Origin: Parastagonospora avenae f. sp. tritici 18332-5
Lineage: Eukaryota > Ascomycota > Dothideomycetes > Pleosporales > Phaeosphaeriaceae
DNA: 21,167 nt
Reading direction: 5' to 3'
Assembly (NCBI GenBank): GCA_022559985.1
Contig: JAFJTR010000178.1
Span: 1 to 21,167 of the forward strand
Shown: positions 1-9,031 of the stretch, piece after piece
How positions within the stretch are numbered: position 1 is the first letter of the stretch
Layout of the letters: each line of letters begins with the position of its first letter
Position numbers and translations under genes: made by a program
Notes under the pieces: model-generated
What the model saw: the letters and a program-made list of their open reading frames with translations, nothing else
What the model was told of the DNA's origin: nothing
The model's database searches: none

Positions 1-84
1 CTAAGGAGAGATGGACGAGGTGGGCGAGGATGAGCTCTGCCCTGAGGCGCCAAGTCCGTGCAGGACTTGGCATCAACCACGTGA

Positions 85-591
85 GATAGAACCAATCACA
101 CAATCGTTGATAGTACTGCGCTTGTATTTCTCCTCTGCGCACCTCCATATCTCGTTAGCATCTTCTGGACCGTCGGATGCGCGTGGCTCGCAGACCGCAC
201 TCGGGTTCGCATGCCATGGATGCTTATAAACGCTGCCGTCACCTTTGCTGGCCTTCTCATCACAGCATACTCGTCAAATTCTGGTGCGCGCTACTTCGGC
301 GTCTTCCTCGGTATCAGCGGCTGTAATGCCAACTTGCCAACCATCATTGCATTCCAGTCCAACAATGTGCACAGTAATTCTGGAAGAAGCATTGCAAATG
401 GCGTGCAATTTGTATTCGCGGCGATTGGGGGCATGTATGCCAGTACAACCTTCATGCAGAAAGAATATCCGACATATCGGACCGGTGTGTGGTGCGCGGT
501 AGCTACACAATTCTTGCTGATCATCTTGTGTGCGGTCATGTTCTTGCACTTCAGGAGGAAGAACCGCGCGGCTGACAAGGGAAAAGAGTGA
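85..591 (+). CDS. MFS permease, C-terminal part (anion:cation symporter type)
   Basis: The frame open from 85 to the TGA... stop codon ending at 591 encodes the last five or so membrane segments of a major facilitator permease. Visible landmarks are a segment ending in LLCAPPY near 130, the short loop ADRTR near 190-200, an NxxSxSGRSIANG stretch near 370-400 and a basic cytosolic tail FRRKNR. These fit the fungal nicotinate/allantoate-permease-like group (about 450-500 aa when complete). The N-terminal half is missing: the frame is closed by a stop at 82-84, and the 80 bases before it do not give a convincing exon. An intron acceptor (TTGATAG, ending at 113) may precede the conserved part, with its donor outside the window or weak. 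The gene is therefore cut by the window edge or truncated. Family call is firm; substrate cannot be told. Confidence 0.75.
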   Translation, partial: DRTNHTIVDSTALVFLLCAPPYLVSIFWTVGCAWLADRTRVRMPWMLINAAVTFAGLLITAYSSNSGARYFGVFLGISGCNANLPTIIAFQSNNVHSNSGRSIANGVQFVFAAIGGMYASTTFMQKEYPTYRTGVWCAVATQFLLIILCAVMFLHFRRKNRAADKGKE

Positions 592-718
592 ATTCAGGAG
601 GAAGAAAGCTTCCGCTACACGTACTAAGATGGCAAGAAAATGCAGATCAATACTGCAGCTGTGTTCTATTATTGATGATGGAGTCGCCGCTATTTCAGAC
701 CGACTTTATGAGACTAGA

Positions 719-951
719 TGTTGGTAGGGTCTTAGCACTAGTGCTGAAAGGAAATAACTATATCTAGGAATGCATTCTGTTCGGTTGGTTTTGACTTGAT
801 TGTACTAAGGAGGAGAACTACAGAAGAGATGGGCTCAGGGGTTCTGGTCTGAGCGCTGCTCGGACGCCGCGATCAGCGCGTCTGACCGCGTGACCGAGAT
901 CAGTGCGCCTGGTTGCGTAGTTGGGATATTGACGATACTTGTGATCCGACA
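719..951 (+). repeat. Left inverted-repeat arm
   Basis: Arm of the 719-2569 element; pairs with 2367-2569. It contains a subterminal hairpin at 868-890 (9-base arms around CGCGT). The stem has one mismatch here but is perfect in the right arm. Confidence 0.85.
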
Positions 952-1000
952 CTAGAATTGAAGCAGGCAATTAAATTGAAGTACGAAATTTAAGGACACA

Positions 1001-2137
1001 CTATATGTTCCAACAGTCCCAATCCTCTATTTCAATTTCCTCTTCCATAACTAGGTTCCAAATCGCGACATCAACCATGATTGAATCCACCTTGCGTAGC
1101 GCCATTTCCCAGTCGTCAGTAAGGGTCGTCGAGAACGACTTGATGTGCTTGTCCCAATTCTCGCGTGTCGGATAGTCCTCGACCATGGCTTCTATACTGC
1201 TATCACTGACCTTAGGTCCCTCGACCTTGAATGTATGACATCGATTGCGAAGGTCGCAGACGATGTCCCAAAATGTGCGGGATATGAATGGTACAACTTG
1301 ATCCAGGGTGAGACCATTCGCGTTTTCGACGAGGACTCGGTTACCTCGAACAAGTTTTGTGGCCGGGTATTGGAACCAGAGGTCTTTGGCCACACTGCCA
1401 GTCTCGACGGCTTTGCAAGCTTTTTGCAGATGCTGTGCAAAGTAATCAGCCTCTTCGCCGGCGTGCTTCCAGCAGCTTTTGGGCGCCTTACCCGACCTTT
1501 CGGAGCCGAGAGAGTCAAAGCAGAGGAGCAGTTGCTTTCCATATCCGCAAAAGCACACATTCGTGTCGTCCAAGAATTGGAGAAGCGGGTGCAAGTCCTC
1601 GTGTCGAAAATCGGCATGCCACATCTCACACAAGTCGCAGTGCAGTTCTCGCAGTCCGATGGGCCAGCCGTCAGGGAAACGAACGCCTTGGAACACATTC
1701 CGTATATGTCTCATTTTCTGCCAATAGTTGCTGCTATCGAATTGGAATTCGAACTCTATCTTTTCCTCCCTCTCCTCATCCGTCACTTGGTGCATACCGT
1801 CAATCCACTTGTCCTTGAACTCGCGAACTCTCTGCCAGAGATTCTCTCCATCAAAGTAGCCGTATGGTATGACTGTATCTTTGGATTCTTCGGTCATGTC
1901 GTGGAAGTTTGGATTCGGGTCATTTGACGGCTGGTAAGGTGGTAGCTTGAGGGTTTTGCGCAGCAGTGGTTGGGAGTTCGCTACACAGTTTCTCCAAAAG
2001 CGACATACTGCTGCTGCCCGCGTGATGCATGTATGGTCGAGACAGAAAAGCACCTGTTCTAAAATTTCCGCAATCTGCGGGATTTCTGAGTGTTGGAAGG
2101 GTGAGGCTTGCGATTCTGGCGACATCGTTGTAGTCAA
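1001..2137 (-). CDS. F-box-like protein A (inside the inverted-repeat element)
   Basis: Uninterrupted 378-residue reading frame. Residues about 18-62 resemble a degenerate F-box: a hydrophobic helix (IAEILEQVLFCLD), then AAVCRFWRN and a PLLRKTL tail, as in SKP1-binding adaptors of SCF ubiquitin ligases. A DPNPNF stretch follows, then a Cys/His-containing core with GWPIG, CxLCxxWHxxFR, LHPLL and CFCG. The C-terminus is very acidic. This arrangement resembles the large lineage-expanded F-box-like families of dothideomycetes (from memory). The gene fills the space between the two arms of the element, with its stop about 50 bp from the left arm. It is a clear paralogue of the gene at 3080-4492 and lacks that gene's introns. 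No substrate can be inferred, and SKP1 binding is not certain because the F-box is weak. Confidence 0.75.
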   Translation of the reverse strand: MTTTMSPESQASPFQHSEIPQIAEILEQVLFCLDHTCITRAAAVCRFWRNCVANSQPLLRKTLKLPPYQPSNDPNPNFHDMTEESKDTVIPYGYFDGENLWQRVREFKDKWIDGMHQVTDEEREEKIEFEFQFDSSNYWQKMRHIRNVFQGVRFPDGWPIGLRELHCDLCEMWHADFRHEDLHPLLQFLDDTNVCFCGYGKQLLLCFDSLGSERSGKAPKSCWKHAGEEADYFAQHLQKACKAVETGSVAKDLWFQYPATKLVRGNRVLVENANGLTLDQVVPFISRTFWDIVCDLRNRCHTFKVEGPKVSDSSIEAMVEDYPTRENWDKHIKSFSTTLTDDWEMALRKVDSIMVDVAIWNLVMEEEIEIEDWDCWNI

Positions 2138-2366
2138 TTAGAGGATCAAAGGTAATGGATGTGGAAGAGAATGCTTCTGTCAGTGTTAAATAAAAGCCCA
2201 CAAAAATTGCTAGTCATCCTCGCCGGACTACCTTTCCTAAATTTGAGTGTGTGATGTTCGCGAAGCATAATCGTCCACCAGTGAATGCAGGACAACACGG
2301 ATCACGGCGAGAAAATAGTGAATACTCACCACGACATATGTCACTTCCACCTTTCAAGAAGGAGCC

Positions 2367-2569
2367 TGTCGGATCACAAGTATCGTCAATATCTCAACTA
2401 CGCGATCAGACGCGCTGATCGCGGCGTCCGAGCAGCGCTCAGACCAGAACCCCTGAGCCTATCTCTTCTGTAGTTCTCCTCCTCAATCAAGTCAACAACA
2501 ATCACCGAACAGAATGCATTCCTAATTATCGTTATTTCCTTTCAGCACTAGTGCGAAGCCCTACCAACA
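2367..2569 (-). repeat. Right inverted-repeat arm
   Basis: Reverse-complement partner of 719-951. It includes a perfect hairpin at 2401-2423 (CGCGATCAG, five-base loop, CTGATCGCG). It is 30 bp shorter than the left arm, consistent with a deletion between GCGT repeats. Confidence 0.85.
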
Positions 2570-2725
2570 GAGCCCGTAATTATGATGGAATGTTAATAGT
2601 TACTAAAAACGCAAAACAATTAATGCAGCAATGCGCATAGTGAACGATAAATATCATAATGTGGTGTAGTAAGGGGAACCTGGTGTTAGGATATAGACAA
2701 CTCATACATAGGACATCCTGCGTCC

Positions 2726-2830
2726 TCACCGAGTCTCATCGCCAATAATATCCACATTGCGATCCTCATCCAACGCTATAAACTGCGGATCGAAGCCTGC
2801 TCCCTTCATATTAGAGATGAACTCATAAAA
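2726..2830 (-). pseudogene. Orphan terminal exon of the F-box B locus
   Basis: A 34-codon open stretch ending in TGA, preceded on the minus strand by a good acceptor (ATGTAG, intron side at 2831). It joins in frame to the stretch 3026-3132, which ends in a strong donor, GTAAGT at 3025. The joined tail would run through CAG CAG / TTT TAT GAG and end in an acidic segment (DEDRNVDIIGDETR). The codons between 3079 and 3026 continue the frame of the F-box B third exon directly after its TAA stop at 3080-3082. The tail therefore looks like the former C-terminus of that gene, cut off by a nonsense change. A chance open frame cannot be excluded. Confidence 0.4.
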
Positions 2831-2853
2831 CTACATGAGTCAAAGTAAATAAG

Positions 2854-2925
2854 TGTTGGTAGGCATTGTAGTACTAGTGCTGGAAGTGAAATAACTATAA
2901 CTGCATTGTATTCGATTGATCTTTT
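2854..2925 (+). repeat. Diverged third copy of the element end
   Basis: This segment starts with TGTTGGTAGG and continues with ACTAGTGCTG, GAAATAACTATA and a CATT..ATTCG..TTG pattern. It follows the first ~70 bp of the left arm at 719 in the same orientation, with substitutions and small indels. Weak similarity may run on to about 2985. No matching inverted partner was found downstream of the F-box B gene. The copy sits inside the possible 195-nt last intron (2831-3025) of the F-box B locus. Confidence 0.65.
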
Positions 2926-3079
2926 TCTCTACCTGAGGGTGCTATGGAGGTGTATATGATCTGATGCGAGTACGGCCAAAGTAGGATCGAGTCGGCTGTT
3001 GGGCATCATTGGGCGGCTGACTTACCTGCTGGTACGCATGATCTGACAATAAGTGTATTAATCTTCCGAGGTACTGAAT

Positions 3080-4492
3080 TTACTGAACAGGATCATCTTC
3101 AACTTCCGCCGTATCCTCGAAAAGACCCGTCTCTCTTGTCAACATGTAAGGAGGAGATTGAGGAAGTGGTTGGTTGATTGATAGAAACTACCAAAGAGAG
3201 CGAATATATATCCTCCTGTTACATAAGCAGTGATGAAACGCGCTCCTCCTGAGTAGGTGTAGATGCTGACATCTCTCACAGCTTCCTTGAACATCGCGAT
3301 AATATTCGGATAATCTGCCTTGTACTCTTCCCAATATGCCTCCGTTGGAAAGACCGCGTAATGCTCTGGTTGCATGGAAAACGTATGCATCTGGTACGCG
3401 GACTCATATGTCGGGCTGAAGTCGTCTCTTGCCATCTCTGCCACTTGCGCGCCTAGAGTCCTTTCCCTACGCTCTAATGCAGTAGATAAGGCCTCGATGA
3501 GCAGAGGTATAGCTTCACCCAGGGTAACTCCTCCCCTGTTCTCGGCGATGTTCAATCCCGCCATGCTCACGAGGCGTGTGCCTATTGGACGCGTGAGGAG
3601 ATCGTTGTGAAGTTGATAGTTTTCCATGATGTCGCGTGCGTTGGTCAAAAGCGGTGCGAGTTCATTAAAGTCGGCAATGATCTGGTCGAAGCAGGATCTT
3701 GGCAACTTTGGGTTATACCCAGTATTCGCCGTGAACAGGATGTGCGATCCCTGGCCACAGAAGCAGATCTGGACATCTTGAAGTTCAGCTGTCAGATTTA
3801 AAAGGTTCTTAATGATGTTGATAATTGAAGTGATTGATTGTCTTCTGGTCTGATCTATAAACAGGTGGCTTTTATCCCCCACCCTTGTGCGACCAGCTGC
3901 GCGGTCCATTCCATGCAGTTCTATTCCAGCCGAGCCTGTGTTACGGCCAGCCTTGCTCATATCTGACACCAGCAAGTAGAGGATGTAGATTCTCGAATCT
4001 GAAGTGAGTGTGGAAGCAGTCGCAGATATAGCAGAAAATTCCTTTGAAGCCTATTGGCCAGCCATTGGTGCGGCGTATATGTCTGCATGAAGATCTATAC
4101 CGGAACAGTTTGTTTTTGAATCTCTGGTAATAGTCTACAAGCATCTCGCGTGGGGTTTCAGGCCTCATTTCCTCCAAAAAAGATTCCATGAGTTGCTCAC
4201 AAAGGTCAAGAATTGGCTGACCGGCATAGGTTTCCTGCGGAATGAGGGCGTTGAGACATTCGACACTTCCGGACTCGAAATGGGGATTGGGGTCGACGCT
4301 GGTTGGCGTTAGTAGCTTATGAAGTACCCTCTGTAGCTTCCGGGAGGTGTGAATGACTGCACACCAGAACAGAGAGACAAGGCAAACGCGCCGTATGTCG
4401 TTATATTCGAGATTCAGAACGATTAACTCAAAGAGTTCAGCAATAGTGGCCAAAGAGCCACCTGCTGATGTTGTGCCGATCTTTGATGACAT
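3080..4492 (-). CDS. F-box-like protein B
   Basis: Model: complement(join(3080..3132, 3192..3788, 3970..4492)), 390 aa. Exon 1 (174 codons) holds a weak F-box (LFELIVLNLEYNDIRRVCLVSLFW), a DPNPHF stretch, GWPIG, CYICDCFHTHFR and LHPLL. Exon 2 continues with QICFCG and the C-terminal half. Exon 3 gives a short acidic tail. The first intron is 181 nt (3789-3969, phase 1). The second is 59 nt (3133-3191; donor GTAGTT, acceptor ACAAGAG, phase 1). Alignment with protein A supports the first junction: LHPLL..CFCG lines up across it. Length also matches (390 vs 378 aa). The gene may once have been longer (see the exon at 2726-2830): the frame reads on after the TAA at 3080-3082. It is probably an SCF-type adaptor paralogue; function is unknown. 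Confidence 0.7.
3789..3969 (-). mobile_element. Introner-like intron in F-box B
   Basis: Read on the minus strand, this 181-nt intron begins GTGTCAGAT and ends ATCTGACAG, so its ends are 8-base inverted repeats (TGTCAGAT / ATCTGACA). The exon bases on both sides repeat CTG (or GCTG, depending on where the end is set), as a target-site duplication would. Splicing leaves one extra Ala codon compared with the intronless paralogue A. Removing intron plus one repeat gives a gapless alignment (LHPLLAELQDVQICFCG against LHPLLQFLDDTNVCFCG). It is also about three times longer than the ordinary introns of this window. Confidence 0.6.
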
Positions 4493-5522
4493 GATGCGAC
4501 AGATTACAGGCAGTTATGAATTGAATAGAATTTGAGTTGCAGGATCTTGGATGTTGAAGCTGTGTTGTCGCGGGAAGTTGATAATATAGTAAAGAGAACG
4601 AATTTTTCTGACGACTGTCCATGACTATTCTCTTTCTCGAACGCTTCAATGTCCAAACAAATGGGCATGTCACATCTTCGAGTGACACCTGGTCGTGTCA
4701 ATGCTCATGTTGCTTTCAAAGTGGCAGAACAAATATCAGAATTCGGCTCATAAGCTGAATACATCCCAATGAAACTGGAGAGACGTCGCACTGTTTCGTT
4801 CGGACCTGGTGTTCGCAAAGGCCAACGTTCGATTTGCGATGCAGTACCAGAACCCAAATTCAAATTCGGCGTAATTTACCTATTTACCCAGCTATGTTAC
4901 AGATCTTCGCTCTCTCCATGATGGCAGCGCGTGGAATTCCATAGCGACACCTGAACCGCAGGAACTTTCTTGCGCCAAGCCAGTCAGACACACCAAGCGG
5001 CCAAGCCTTGTCGCTGTTCGATCGCGCACACTTATGCGCAGGAGAGGGTTGTGTCGATGGTTGGAGCTTAAATTGCGATCGTCCCGCGTGGGCCCCACGG
5101 GCCGCAACGAGGCGAGTTCAGGGCGCCGTTGACATGGCGCGAGGGAACACCCGCCTTGTGCTATCGCGGGCTAGTCAAGGTAGTTCGGCGGTACTCGTCG
5201 CGTTTTGGCCACGACAGGTAGCATAGGGTGAACGAAATTTTGAAGAGATTGACACGGCGCGCAGGATTCTTGGAACACGTTGTGGTTGGTTTCCGGAGAC
5301 AGGAGCGGGGGCATTGCCTGCATCTGGCAGGTGACATCTGCCGCGAGGCGTCAGTACCGTAATCACTTCCCGACACGAGTAAAAACATGAGTTATTAGGG
5401 TGTGAAGAGCTGTTGCCATTTCCTCGACTATAGTGTGAAAATTTGATAGGACGCCATACATCTCCAGATACATGACTTTTTCGTGGCCGCAAAGAACTGC
5501 ATTTGTCGAGTGTCATCCTTAA
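4493..5522. other. Intergenic region, no gene seen
   Basis: About 1 kb between the 5' end of F-box B and the 3' end of the rhodopsin-domain gene. Open frames here are short, unsupported by splice structure and unlike any family I recognise. The first ~200 bp should contain the F-box B promoter. A GC-rich patch lies around 5080-5170, with a small dyad GTGGG-C-CCCAC near 5090. No partner of the 2854 repeat was found here. Confidence 0.6.
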
Positions 5523-6938
5523 TCAAACTTGATCGTGGCCTGTTGTCGCATATGTTCGAGTGACCTTGATCCCATCGGGATGAACTTCGTCGGGAGTCGG
5601 CGTCGAACTAGAATCGATATGCGCATCGGTGTGGCCACCCGTATGTTCCCATTCCCGAACAGAACCGTCGATACTATCGCTCGTCCTACTCATTTCGTTG
5701 AGCTCAATCTCGCTATCGGTGACGGTCTTGGCAGCACGATTCACTGTCACTCCAGCTCCCTGACCACTGACGTATGGCTTGGAACGATTGCTCTGGTTGG
5801 AGTTGTTACTGCGGTTTGACCCTCCGCTCGCCAGGGATATTACGGATCGAACTGAGCGTATGATCGATTCGGGCGCTCGACCACGAGCGAGAGGGCCGTA
5901 GCAGGGAAGTGACCCTGCGATAATGGAGCAGTTGGGCTCGATGATGCACCAGATGAGTGTCTGGGACTGAGTCGCTGTGAAAAGTGTCAGCGCGTCCGCT
6001 AGATAGTAGAGTCTAGTAACTCATTTGAACATCTGCAAACTCACCAATGGCTGCAAACCCACTCGCTTTGGACTTCGCTCCTAGCGCAACAGTCTTTTTG
6101 ACGAAGGCGAGACGTACAGCAGCAGCAATGCAACAGAAACCACCAAGCGCGAAGATCAATGTGACGGCAACCTTCCGCTGGGGTGGGATATGTAGCTTCG
6201 CGATTTTGGGGATCGGGTAGGCTAGAATGACGATGTCGAGGGCCAAAGAGCTACCAGCACGCGCCAAACTAAGCATCACCGGATCCATGCGGAAAGTACC
6301 ACCGCCACTCCACGACGAGGAGATTGGATCTCCCTGGACGGCATGACACTTTCAGGGACAGATATTAGCTCGCGCATCTTGTTATGATGGAGGGTAACTT
6401 ACAACTACTGCGACAATACCCCATGCGCTTACGACCCCAATTCCGGCCCATGCCGCCATCACGAATCTAGGTGACTCAAAGATGCGCATGTAGAAAAGAA
6501 GGACCGCGATCTTAACAGTCGCTAGAGCAGCTTGCATCAAGAGTGTGAGACTCCAAACGCAAGTAGCTGAGCGCTTGGCGCCTATCTTGGGATCGACTTT
6601 AAGATAGTCTATGCCTATGCCATCGATCGATGCCCAAATGATGATAGAAACACCTGCGGTAATGATCTAGGGTCGTGTCAGCGTTATCGAATTCTCGTTT
6701 TGGCCAACGATAAAAGCTTCTTGAAGAGACTCACCCAAGTTGCCACGATGACCCAGTCATCCAAACGCCATCCGGCTTTCGTCTTTCTCCTGGCGACCCA
6801 TCGCAAGAAGACACTGAGCAGACTAAGAACAGGAAAGACGACGCTGACAGCCAGCAGCGAAGTCGTGATAACAGATGGAACGCGCGTTGACATGGTGGTG
6901 CTCATGAGACGGAAGTGAGAGGAGCTAGACACCATCAA
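5523..6938 (-). CDS. Fungal rhodopsin-domain membrane protein (Pth11-like family)
   Basis: Model: complement(join(5523..5974, 6045..6348, 6403..6666, 6735..6938)), 407 aa. Introns are 70, 54 and 68 nt, all GT-AG and in frame. The protein has the seven-helix layout of the fungal rhodopsin-like domain. TM1 is near residues 24-46, followed by RxxKAGWRLDDWVIVATW (TM2 start) and TVKIAVLLFYMRIF (TM4). An extracellular segment contains CHAV and SSSW. Then come MLSLARAGSSLALDIVILAYPIPKI, a basic loop with LHIPPQRK, and the last helices ending in LIWCIIEPNCSIIAGSLPCYGPL. The long cytosolic tail (about 120 residues) is Ser/Asn/Thr-rich and hydrophilic. These proteins are poorly characterised; some act as GPCR-like sensors. 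Start taken at 6938; an in-frame ATG 11 codons later is equally possible. It lies upstream of the tailoring genes, but nothing shows a shared role. Confidence 0.85.
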
Positions 6939-7283
6939 AGAAGCCTTGTGGAACTTTGGAAATTATTGGCTCTTGGTGGGTAAGCAAGATAACATGTGCT
7001 ATGGCTGTACGACTTCGGTGCTGCCAAGCTTCTTGTCTGGAGAGCATCGACGGTCGCCGGCCCGTAAGCGGGCTGAGAGCAAGAGATGGTGAAGCGACTG
7101 GTACGGCAACATGGGCAACGTGGAAGAATGCTGACAGAAACACTTTTATTGGATGGATAAAGTAAATGCTGATCCTGACCGAAAGACGATCCATGATGTT
7201 CTGTGCAAGTGTGCGGCACGTCAAAGGCGAAGGATCATCCACCCAAGCTAGTGTACCAACCCGTTGGGTCTCACAACCCGCCC
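6939..7283. promoter_or_regulatory. Upstream region of the rhodopsin-domain gene
   Basis: 345 bp between the 3' end of methyltransferase 1 and the start of the rhodopsin-domain gene, both on the minus strand. It must hold the terminator of the first and the promoter of the second. No clear box or repeat is visible. Confidence 0.4.
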
Positions 7284-8313
7284 TTAGAGAGCCTTGCGTG
7301 CTACAACACAGGTCCACGTAACATCCACATACGACCCCTTATTGTGCTCCTGAGCCAACGACTCCTGATACTTCTCAATCGCAGGGTCCTTGTAAAGGTA
7401 CTCGGCTAGTCCTAGAAGAACTGTCTGTGCTGCGATAGGCAGGTAGTAGTCAGGATTCTTATGCTTGTCCTCCGCCACCACTTTCAGGCCTTTCTGCTCC
7501 ATTCGTGCCGCGAGCGCATGAACCCACCTGTACAGATGCGCAGATTAGCTTCGGGCCGGGTTATTAGTCGGCGCGGGAGAGCTAGCACCACTTACCCGTA
7601 CGAACTGCTGGCCGTGGGCTTCTTCCAAGTTTCTACTAGTCTATCGCAGGCAGGGTGTGGCGCTCCGCCGTTGCGGGATACTACTCGGGCGGTATCAGGC
7701 AGCGGTTCGAACCACTGCAGAAAGCCACCGGGTTCTAGATGAGAATAAGCCTCTGGCATCATATGCAGACCCAGTAAGCTTACTGAGCAGGGTGAGGAAG
7801 TTGTCCAATAGCTTGTCTGCCACATCATCGTTGACAATGCATAGCCAGAAGCGGGCATTGACAATATCGAATTTGCCTAGATACTCGTCGGGAAAAGGCT
7901 CGAAGCAGTTGTGGGTCCAGAACCGCACGTTGGGGGCACGGAACGGCTCTGGAGTGAACTGGTCGGCGGATATGTCGACTGCGTCGAACTCGGCGTTTGG
8001 GAGACCTGCAGCGACCTCTGATACCCAAATTCTGTCACGCGTCAGTGGCGTGGTTTGCGCTATGCAGAAAGCTTGAAGTAGTACCCTGTGCCCGCACCAA
8101 GATCGGCAATTCGGAGGCCTTCCTGATCTGTTGGAATATCAGGATGCAGCAAGTAACCGGCGAGGCCCTTCATCCAGAAGTGATTGAAGTTGAGACTGTG
8201 ATGAATTAGTCCTAGAAGCCTATTTTCCGAGGTTATAGGCATACGTACCGTGTCGAAGCGAGCGCATTGCGCTTCAGAGGATACGGCAATTCTTCAGATT
8301 TGGGGGCGGCCAT
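7284..8313 (-). CDS. SAM-dependent methyltransferase 1 (LaeA/UMTA-like)
   Basis: Model: complement(join(7284..7527, 7596..7734, 7784..8031, 8085..8195, 8249..8313)), 268 aa. Introns are 68, 49, 53 and 53 nt. The protein starts MAAPKSEELPYPLKRN, then RLNFNHFW, typical of UMTA-like methyltransferases. SAM motif I is intact: IADLGAGTG at residues 51-59, followed by IW. An acidic strand AVDIS follows, then FDIVNARF and the post-motif LKPGGFLQWFE. The C-terminal part has the usual GWVHAL and ends VVARKAL. The family includes the global regulator LaeA and many cluster-bound O- or N-methyltransferases; its size and position beside P450s favour a tailoring enzyme. It is divergently placed to P450-1 across 2 kb. 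The exon plan and total length equal those of the paralogue at 14626-15633. Confidence 0.88.
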
Positions 8314-8821
8314 GGTGGTGGGGTGGTAGGGGTGTGGTGGGGGTGTGGTATGGAAAGATGACTAGATTGGATCTGACGCCTGTGCTGAGGCGAAATACAA
8401 CCCTTCTTTATATTGATGGCGTCGCTTTCTGTTACCTGCGGTATGGAGCTCTGTGCGTTTGCTAGAGCGCATTCGTGGGGAGCTCTTCCTTAGCTCCGTC
8501 CTTCCATAGTGATTGCCTCCCGCAGCCCTGCGGCGCAGTCGAGGCGGAGAACTTCAATCAAGAATCGGACACCGAACGTTCATGCGTTTACCCGTCAATC
8601 CTAGATACCAGAGAAAATGAGCAATGACCCCACAGAACATGTTTCCTTGTGGTCCAAGACGCTACGGTCTACCTATTGAAACGACTGAAATATGTTCGGC
8701 TCACGTGATGCAGTCGGGGCTAGTGCTTACCGTCGATTTGACCCGATTGGGACAAGTGGCGTTCGTGAAGGGCGTACTGATCACAATTTCATGCTGTCAG
8801 CTTACCTCATCACATGGATCG

Positions 8822-9031
8822 CTACCACCAGGTAGCGGCAAAATTCGTGCCCGCTCTGCCTACAGGATGAGCTAACAGTCAAGTTATTAAAGGAGCCTGG
8901 GTACATGCAGTTCTAAGATACTCCATCTAATTCTATTAGAAATCTTTGAACATATACAGACTACCTCTTCACCTCTTCACCTCTTCTATCTGGCCAAGGC
9001 GGGCACGAATTTTGCCGGCGCCTGGTGCTAC
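8822..9031. repeat. Inverted repeat, 32-33-bp arms
   Basis: The arms at 8822-8854 and 8999-9031 are reverse complements with about 4 mismatches in 32 bases. The inner 19 bases (CGGCAAAATTCGTGCCCGC) are identical. The spacer is about 144 bp and contains the ACCTCTTC tandem repeat. Both arms read PGxGKIRAR in one frame (plus strand left, minus strand right), so they may be copies of one coding scrap rather than transposon ends. Confidence 0.6.
8965..8990 (+). repeat. Tandem repeat (ACCTCTTC)x3
   Basis: Three consecutive perfect copies of an 8-base unit inside the spacer of the inverted repeat. Confidence 0.75.

Larger units (their letters stand above)
719..2569. mobile_element. Inverted-repeat element carrying an F-box-like gene
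   Basis: A 1851-bp unit starts and ends with TGTTGGTAGGG in opposite orientation. The arms are 719-951 and 2367-2569 and match almost base for base over about 200 bp. The left arm has about 28 extra bases (near 885-915) lying between two GCGT repeats. Differences are mostly transitions. Inside the arms is only the minus-strand F-box-like gene; no transposase, integrase or helicase is present. The immediate flanks share only GA, so no convincing target duplication is seen. A non-autonomous DNA transposon with a captured gene is the simplest reading; a local inverted duplication flanking a gene is the alternative. Confidence 0.7.

Noticed and set aside
1145..1927. 260-codon plus-strand open frame antisense to F-box A
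   Set aside because: No family features. The minus-strand frame has a conserved paralogue at 3080-4492, so this is a shadow frame.
719..2569. LTR retrotransposon with two LTRs
   Set aside because: The terminal repeats are inverted, not direct, and there is no gag/pol, primer-binding site or polypurine tract.
3139..3975. Separate 278-aa protein starting at ATG 3975
   Set aside because: Its first ~60 residues are intron sequence. Paralogue A aligns across the junction 3788/3970, so the frame is exon 2 of F-box B plus intron ends.
4892..5516. Several 70-113-codon frames in the 5-kb gap
   Set aside because: Arg/Ser/Pro-rich translations typical of GC-rich non-coding DNA; no splice structure or motif.
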